From Kiritimatiellia bacterium (GTDB lineage: Bacteria; Verrucomicrobiota; Kiritimatiellia; CAIVKH01), in NCBI GenBank assembly GCA_023953695.1, contig JAMLJG010000002.1:62001-126000 (forward strand): a stretch of 64,000 nt of DNA, read 5' to 3'. Shown in pieces: positions 1-9,000 of the stretch. Position numbers and translations under genes: made by a program. Each line of letters opens with the position of its first letter. The first letter of the stretch is position 1. The notes beneath the pieces are model-generated. The model saw only the letters and a program-made list of their open reading frames with translations, had not been told where the DNA came from and made no database searches.

Positions 1-3000
1 TGCGCGGTTTCAGCGCAGCCGCCAAGCGCTCCACTGTAGAGTTGCGGAACAATTCAGCCACCTCGAGGTCAAAGCCCGCATCGCTCAACCGGTTGATCAG
101 CTTCAGCGCGGCGAGCGAATGGCCACCGAGCGCAAAGAAATCATCCGTTCGTCCCACACGGGATACACCGAGAATCTGCTTCCAGATATCCGCGATCAGC
201 GCCTCGCGAGCGGACGTCGAGTTTCCCGACAACGCGGGTGAAACCCTCGGCGTCTCAGGCTGCTCCAGCGGCAATGCGGCCAGAGCGCGCCGATCCACCT
301 TGCCGCTCGCGTTGAGCGGGAGATTCTGCTGCACCACGAATTGCGACGGAATCATGAACTCGGGCATGTGCAGGCGCAAATGGGCGCGCACCGCTTCACT
401 ATCGGGACGCTGCCCTTGCGCCGCGGGCGCAAGATAGGCAACAAGTTGCTTCTCTTCATTGGGCGCTGTCCGCACTATGACGGCGCTGTTTTGCAAACCC
501 GGATATCCAGCGAGAACGGCTTCGATCTCGCCCGGCTCAATCCGAAATCCGCGAATCTTGACCTGGTCGTCGCGGCGTCCCAGAAACTCCAAGCGGCCAT
601 CGGCACGCCATCGGGCGAGGTCTCCCGTTCGATATAGCCGATCGCCGGGCGTTCCACTCAAGGGATTCGGAATAAACGCCTCTTGGGTCAACTCGGGGCG
701 ATTCAAATATCCGCGCGCCAAGCCATCGCCTCCGATGAACAGCTCTCCGGCTACACCGATGGGCTGCGGTTGCAATCGTGTATCGAGGACGTACACCTGC
801 GTGTTTGCAATCGGATGGCCGAGCGGCGGCGGATCCGAAATCGTCGAAGCGCTCGTCATTGCTTCCGTCGTCGCAAAAGTCGTGCTCTCCGTCGGCCCAT
901 ATCCATTGATCACCGTCAGATCCGGCCGCTGCGCCAGCAGCCGCGCGATCCGGCGGCCGGACGGCGCCTCACCACCGGTCAGCAACTGCTTCACGGGCGC
1001 GAGGCACATTGGGTTCTCGTCCACCACCACATGGAAAAGTCCAGCGGTGAGCCACAACACAGAAATATTCTCGCTGGCAAGCGTGCGAGCCAACAGCTCA
1101 ATGGAAAACGGGCCCGGCGCCAAAATGGCGAGTCGCGCTCCATTGAGCAACGGCGCCCATAATTCGAACGTCGAAGCGTCAAACGCGAGGGGCGAAAGAT
1201 GCAGGAATCGCTCCTCCGCTCCCAGCGAGGCATACGTCACACCTCGCACCAATCGAACAACGCTCTTGTGCTCAATCAACACACCCTTCGGACGACCCGT
1301 GGACCCGGAGGTGAACAAAATATAGGCAAGTTGATTGGGCGAATGAGCAACGCTGATTTCGGCAGCGGTCAACGCACTGTCCGGCAGCGCTTGCCAACTC
1401 GCCGCAGGATCATCCAACACAACGACCTGCACGCCCGCGCCCGCGAAAAGGTGGGCGTGCGGTTGCGCGACCACGACAACACGGGTCTCGGCATCGCCTA
1501 TTTGCAGCATCAACCGCTCCGTCGGGTGCGTCGGGTCGAGCGGCATATAGGCGCCGCCCGCCTTCAGAATGGCTAGCAGCGCCACCACCATCTCGATGGA
1601 TCGGTCGGCGCACAGTCCAACCGCCTGATTCGGACCCACGCCATGCCGCAAGAGCGCTCGCGCAAGGCGGTTCGCTCTCGCGTTCAACTCGCCATACGTC
1701 AACGTTTCGCCAGCAAAGGAAAGCGCGATGCGGTCGGGCGCGACTTCAACCTGCTCCTCAAACAACTCGTGAATGCACGTTGAGGGATACGAAGTCCGCG
1801 TGTTATTCCAATCGAACAACACGGTGCGTCGTTCGTCGTCGGTCAGCAGTGGAATGGCGCCAAGCGGCGTGTGCGGCTCATCCGTCGCAGTGCGCACGAT
1901 TTGCCGGAAGTGGCCCATCCAGCGAGCGATGGTGGCGGAGTCGAACAAATCGGTGTTGTAGTTGCACTCGATCCGCAGGCGATCGGGGTGCGCAACCACG
2001 TTCAAGGAAAACTCGAACTGATAGGCCGCGCGCGGATTGATCACCACCTCCGTCTCGAGGTCGCCAAATGTCATCCCGTGAATCGCCGGGTCCACATTGA
2101 AGGTGGACTGGATCAACGGCGGCCGTGTCGGATCGCGCGGCAATTGCAGCATCTTCACCAACTCGCCAAAGGTCAGTCCCTGATGCTCGTATGCGTTCAA
2201 CAGTGCGCGTTGGGCGGCGGCCATCAGCTCGCTGAAGGGCATATCGGGATCCACCTTCAGGCGCACAGGCAGCAAATTCGCGCAGTGCCCCACCAGCGCG
2301 CCATCTTCCATCAATTGCTGTCCCGCGGCGGGCACTCCAACGATCAGATCGGTCTGTCCGGTGAGCCGATACAAGAGCGCGGCGTGGTGCGCGAGCAGGT
2401 TGGCAAACAGCGTCGCGCGCTGTTTCGACCCCAGCTCCTTGATTGCCGAAACCATCGGCTCTTCAATCGTGAACACATCCATCGTTCCGTTAAAGGTGCG
2501 CTGGGCTGGACGCGCGCGTTCCAGCGGCCACTCCAGCGCCGAGGGCGGTGCAGCCAGCGTTTCCAGCCAGTAGCGGCGATCCGCCTCCATGCGCGCATCG
2601 CGGCGATAGCCATCCATATAGCGAGCATAGGCGCGGAATTGATTGGGCAGCGGACGCGCATCGGGCGTATGGCGGCATGCCGCCGAATACAATTCGCTCA
2701 AGTCGCGCGCCATCACGTCGTAGGACCAGCCGTCGCAGACAATGTGGTGCACCGTCAGCACCATGACGTGGAGATCGGACGCCATCCGAATCAATCGCGC
2801 GCGGGCGAGCGGCAGGTGTGCCAAGTCAAAGGCGTGGCTCACTTCCGCGCGAATCAGCCCCTCCAATTGCCGCTCGCGCTCCGTCGCCTCCAGAGGCGCT
2901 AGGTCGAGGAACTGTACATCCATCGCGGCTGACTCATGGACGCGCTGCAGTTCACCCGATTCGTCGAACACCGTGCGCAAGGATTCGTGTCGCGCGACGA

Positions 3001-6000
3001 GTTCTTGCAGCGACAACTCCATTGCCGCGCGATTGAACGGCCCCCGGAAGGTGAACGAACACGACTCGTTGAACGCAGGGGAAGCGGTGGCATCCAACCG
3101 TGAGGCGAGCCAGATTTCCTGCTGTCCGGGCGTGAGAGCAAACGGCCCCACTTCGGGAATCTCGTGGGTTCGTTCAGGCAGAAAGTCTCCCGCGCGCATT
3201 TCGGCAATGGCCTGCCGGAACGCCTCAATCAAGCGCGCGACATCCGCCTCGGTGTGAGCGGTGGAGAGAAAACAGGGACGGCCTTCCCAAATATGAATCC
3301 CTTGATCGCGCAGGAAATGGAAGAGCAAGCTGAAGTGTTTGAATGAATCGCCGTGGCTGAAATACCACAGCGACCCGAAGTTGTTGATCATCAGGTCAAC
3401 ACCTTCGGCCGCCATGAACTCATTGACGGTCTTAACGAATCGCGCCGTGCGTTCATTGAGTTCAGACTGAAGCGCTGGCCCGGCGTCCTGCAAATGGTTG
3501 ACTACCGCGCGCGCCGCCGCCATCGCGAGTGGATGGCGCACAAATGTGCCTGCGAAGAAGGTCACGCCCGCTTCCGGCACCGAATCGTCTCCGTAATTCC
3601 AAGCGCCACCGTCAAACGCATCCATATATTCGCGACGACCGGCGACCACGCCAATGGGCATTCCTCCGCCGATCACCTTGCCATAGGTCGCCAAGTCCGC
3701 ATGAACGCCAAACCACGCCTGCGCCCCGCCCGGATGCACGCGGAATCCCGTGATGACTTCGTCGAAAATCAGGGCAATCCCCAATTCGCGCGTCAACGTG
3801 CGCAGCGCATGCAGAAACTCGCGCGGCTGCAACTGGGGCTTCCGGCTTTGCACGGGCTCCACGAGCACAGCGGCCAAATCATGCGCTTCCGCGCGAATGG
3901 CATCGAGCGACGCGGGATCGCCATACGTGAGCACGGTGACATGATTCACCATGTCTTGCGGAATGCCCGGCGCAATCGGCACGGTCCGCTGTTTCCCCCG
4001 GAACAACTGCCCCTTGGCGAGCGCTTCGTCGTTCACGCCGTGATAGTCGCCGGAAAAATAGACGATTCGCTGTTTCCCCGTCACAGTTCGCGCCGCGCGC
4101 ACCGCACCCATCACGGCCTCGGAGCCCGTGTTGCAGAACGTCGCGCGCTCCATCCCGGTGAGCGAAACGACGGCTTGCGCGATTTCGCCCGCAAGCGCGG
4201 ATTGGGGGCCGATCTCGATTCCGGTCGCCAACTGCTTTTCCAACTCGACGCGAATGAAGTCCGGATTGTGTCCAAACAGGTTCGTTCCAAATCCCATCGT
4301 CACATCGAGAAACTCGTTTCCATCCAAATCCCAGATTTTCGAACCCGCCGAACGCGACGCGACAATCGGATAGGTCAGCTCTTTCCATGTGATACGGAAG
4401 CCAGCGACCGCGCGCGGGTCGGCAAAGTGACTGCGGTGCTGGCGCGTATATTCCTTCGACCGCTGTGTCTTCCGCGTGTAGCGAGCGATCAATGCCTGGA
4501 GGTGTTCCTGCTGCTTCGGCGTCAGCGCATCGCCAGCGGATGTATTGATCGGCGCGTAGGGACCGTGCCGCGTCAATACCGGTGGCGCGGGCTTCGTCTC
4601 CGCCTCCTCTTCCGGTGCGAAAGGTCCCGACTGCGTGACCGACAAGGTGTTGGCGTTCGATACCTCGCTTTCGCGCGTGGCGATACTCGGCGCAGAGGGA
4701 GTGGTTGCGCGCGCCGCGGGAGTCGTCGGCTTGGCGGGCATGTGCTCTGCCAAATAGGCGGCAATTGCGGCGGGCGACGAAAGATCATCGAGCATTTGCC
4801 GCAGTGTCAGCTTCACCAGAAACCGTCGCTGGAATGCCAGACTCACTTGCGTGAGGAAAAGCGAATCAAAGCCCATTTCGAGAAAGGGCCGCGCAGGGTC
4901 AATGTCGGCCTTCTCAATGCCGGAAAGCTCCTGAAGGATTTCCAGGACCTCGCCGTGCACATCCCGGGACGCCGCGGCGGCCTCAATGGAATCGGAGGGC
5001 TCGCTCGTGTCTGACACACTCTCGCTTGCGAGGTCCGACGACGCGCTGCGCGGAACAGACCCGTCCGACGCGGGCGGCTCGATCCAGAATCGCTTGCGTT
5101 CAAACGGATAGGTCGGCAACGCAATTCGCTGCGGCAAGGGTGATCCAAACAGTGAAGCACTGTCCCATTCAACGCCGCTCGCCCACAATCGCCCCGCCGC
5201 GCGCATGAGAACCACATCATCCACCACATTTTCCTTCGCATGCCGCATGGAGGGCACAGCGAGCAGAGGTGCGGCGGGATCGTCATGCTGAAGAACCAGT
5301 GTCGTGAGCGCCTGGCTGGGGCCCACTTCGAGAAAGAGCGCGTTCGGCAGCTTCATGGCCTCGCGCAACGCTGCGCTGAAGCGCACGGCGTGGCGCATCT
5401 GCTGCGCCCAATACTCCGGCTCCGCGATCGCCTCGGCGGAAATCCACCCCCCTGTCAGCGTGGAAAGAAACTTCCCGCTCGCAGGTTTCCGGGGCGTCGC
5501 GGCGACCGCTTGGCGGAATCGGTCGAGCGCAGGCTCCATCATCGCAGAGTGAAATGCGTGCGATGTCTGCAAGACTTTCGAGCCGATCTTCTTCTCTTCG
5601 AGTTCTCCGGCGAAGAGCTCAATCGCCTCCGTCGGGCCCGAAACAACGGTGAGCGCCGGCGCGTTGCACCCGGCGATGGAGAGCGCCTCGGGCAGCAGCA
5701 GTTGTACGTCTGCCTCTGGCAACCGCACGGCCAACATCCGCCCCGGCTTCTGCTCTTGCATCAACGCGCCCCGCTGCACCACCAACTTCAGCGCTTCTTC
5801 GAGCGAAAATACACCTTCCAAACAGGCCGCGACAAATTCGCCAGAGCTGTGGCCGATAAACGCGGCGGGCCTCACACCGAGCGACATCCACCAGCGCGCG
5901 AGCGCGTATTCGATCGCAAAAATGCACGGCTGCGCGAACTGCGTTTGCGTCAGCTCCTTCTCGCGCTCCGCCTGTTGACTCTCCGTGGCGAACAGGAACT

Positions 6001-9000
6001 CGCGCAGTTCAATGTTCAGCAGCGGGCGAAGCACATCGGCACAGGCATCGAAATGCTCGCGAAACACCGGCTCATTCGCATACAGCTCGCGCCCCATGCC
6101 CACGTGCTGTGAGCCTTGTCCCGGAAAAAGAAACACCACCGACGGCTCCCCCGCCATGGGCTCGCCGCGACGGAAGGACGCGCCGGAACGCAACGCCGAG
6201 ATGGCGTCCGATGAATCGCGCGCGACGACGAATCCGCGCTTCGCCATTCGGCGACGACCCGTGTCCAAGGTGTAGGCCACGTCGGCCAGCGAAATCTCCT
6301 CCTGCTTTTCGAGGAAGTTCGCCAGCTTCGTCGCCGCCGCGCTCAAGGCCGTGTCCGTGCGGGCCGAAAGCGGCAGCAAATAGCAGGAGCGCTCTGCTCG
6401 CTGCCGAGGCGACTGCGGGGCCTCTTCCAGAACGACGTGTGCATTCGTGCCCCCCACGCCAAAGGAGCTGACGCCCGCGCGGCGCGGTGAATCCGATTCG
6501 GGCCAAGCGCTCAATTCGCGGGGGCAATAGAAGGGCGTGTTTGCCAAATTGAGAAGCGGATTAGGCTGTTCAAAGTGGAGGAGCGGCGGAATCTGCCGAT
6601 GATGCAGAGACAGCACCGCCTTTATGAAGCCCGTGACCCCTGCGGCCGCCTCCAGGTGGCCGATATTGGCCTTCACCGAGCCCAACGCACAAAATCCGGA
6701 GTCTGCGGTATTCTGCCGGAAGGCGCGCGTGAGTCCGGTCACCTCGATCGGATCGCCCAGCGGCGTGCCAGTGCCGTGTGTCTCCACAAAACCAACCGTG
6801 CGCGGATCAATGTCGGCGCGATCCAGCGCCATCCGAATGGCGTCGGCCTGTCCCTCGGCGCTCGGCGCCATATACCCGGCCTTTCGCGCGCCGTCATTGT
6901 TCAATCCCCAGCCTTTGACCACGCCATAGATCGTGTCGCCATTCGCTTGCGCATCCGAAAGTCGCTTGAGGACAACCACGGCCGCTCCGGCCCCAAATAC
7001 GGTGCCTGTCGCCGATGCATCAAAGGGGCGGCAGTGGCCATCGGAGGAAGCGATGCTCCCTTCGACGAAAAAGTAGCCGCGCTTCTGCGGAAACGAAATG
7101 GATGCGCCGCCCGCCAGGGCAATGTCGCATGTGCCCGACTGCAAGCTTTCGCACGCCTGGCACAGCGCAACGAGCGAGCTGGAGCACGCCGATTGGATGG
7201 TCAGACTCGGCCCGTGTAGATTCAGTTTATAGGCCACCCGCGTCGCGATGTAGTCCTTGTCGTTCCCCATCAGCGTCTGATAGCCAGCGACTTGAAACGC
7301 GCGCGCAAAGTCTTCCACTGCCGCGCGATCTTTCAGCGCATTGAAAATCAAATAGGTGTTGAGACTGCAGGCCGCAAATACGCCGATGGTAGCCGAGGTG
7401 CGCTCCGGATCGCACCCCGCATTTTCCAAGGCTTCAACCGCACTCTCGAGAAACACCCGATGCTGCGGGTCCATCAACTCCGATTCGCGCGGGCCATAAC
7501 CGAACAGCGCCGCGTCAAACCACTCGCACTCCTCCAGAACACCGCGCGCCTTGATAAACTTCAATTCGGAACCCGGCGGCGGCCCACCTTGCACATCGCC
7601 ATCAGAAAAGAACGTAATGCTTTCGCGATTCTCACAAAGGTTCTTCCACAGCTCTTCCACGCTCGCAGCGCCCGGGAAGCGCCCGGCCATCCCGACAACG
7701 GCAATGGGTTCCGAGGAATCCACCCGGCGCGCGCGTGAAACCATCGCCGCGGCCTCCTCGCCTTGCGTCAAGTAGGAGGCCACGCTCGAAATCGTTGGGA
7801 AACGGAACAAGTCGAGAATCGAGACTTCGCGTCCCAACGCCGTGCGCAATCCTGCCTGAACGCGCGCGAGTTTCAGCGAGTCTCCACCGAGATCGAAAAA
7901 GTTTGCGCCCACACTCACGCGCTCGATGCCGAGTGCCTGCTGCCAGAGTTGAGCCAGAACGCGCTCGATCTCGGTGCGTGGCGGCAGATCGCTCCCCTCC
8001 CCGCGCGTCGTCGGAGGCGCCGGCAATGCGCGGCGGTGAATCTTCCCACTGGGGGTCAGCGGAATCCGATCGAGAAAAAGGTACACACCCGGCACCATGT
8101 ATTCCGGGAGCGATGCCTGCAAATAGCCACGCAACGCAGTCCCTTCAATCGGCGAACCGGTTGTGACCACATACGCCACGAGCTGCCGCAACGCGCCTTG
8201 CTCGCGAGCGACAACGGCACATTCGCGCACGGACGGATGTTTGCTCAACGCCGCCTCGACTTCACCCAACTCAACGCGATAACCGCGAATCTTCACCTGG
8301 TCGTCGCCGCGACCCAGGAACTCCAGCGCTCCCTCAGCGTCCAGCCGCGCGAGGTCGCCTGTCCGATAAAACCGCTCCCGTTTCCCCTTCCATTCAGACT
8401 CGATGAATCGCTCGCTCGTCAGCTCCGGCTGATCCCAATACCCGCGCGCCAGACAATCGCCTCCGATGAATAGCTCGCCTGAAAATCCTGTCGGCACAGG
8501 CAATCCCGCAGGATCGAGGAGCAGAATATTCGTATTGGCAATGGGCGTTCCGATGGCGGGCAACGCAGGCCATGTGCGGGGATCGCGCGGCAACTCGCAT
8601 GCGGTTGCAACGTGTGTTTCCGACGGGCCGTATTGATTGTGCAAGCGACATGTGGAGAGCCGCTCAAAGAACCGGCCAATCTCCGGCGTCACCCGCAGCG
8701 TCTCGCCCGCCGTGATTACATTCCGCAGCGCCTCGGGATACACCTCCGCCGCTGCGGCAGAAAGCGCCACTTGCTGGAGAGCGGCATACGGCATAAACCA
8801 GCGGTCAACTTCCTGCTCACGGGCGAGGCGAAGCAGGTGCATCGGATCGCGCCGCATCGCCTCGGGAACCACAACCAACGCGCCTCCGGCGCTCCACGTC
8901 GAAAAGATTTCCTGGAACGACACATCAAACCCGAACGACGCATACTGGAACGTGCGCCCGCTCGGATTCGGGGTGGATTGCGTATTCTGCCAGGCGACGA

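Noticed and set aside
3353..5014. Long plus-strand open frame (553 codons) inside the megasynthase region
   Set aside because: It is antisense to the aminotransferase and ACP-coding sequence, has no family resemblance and is very Arg/His-rich, as expected for the complement of a GC-rich gene.
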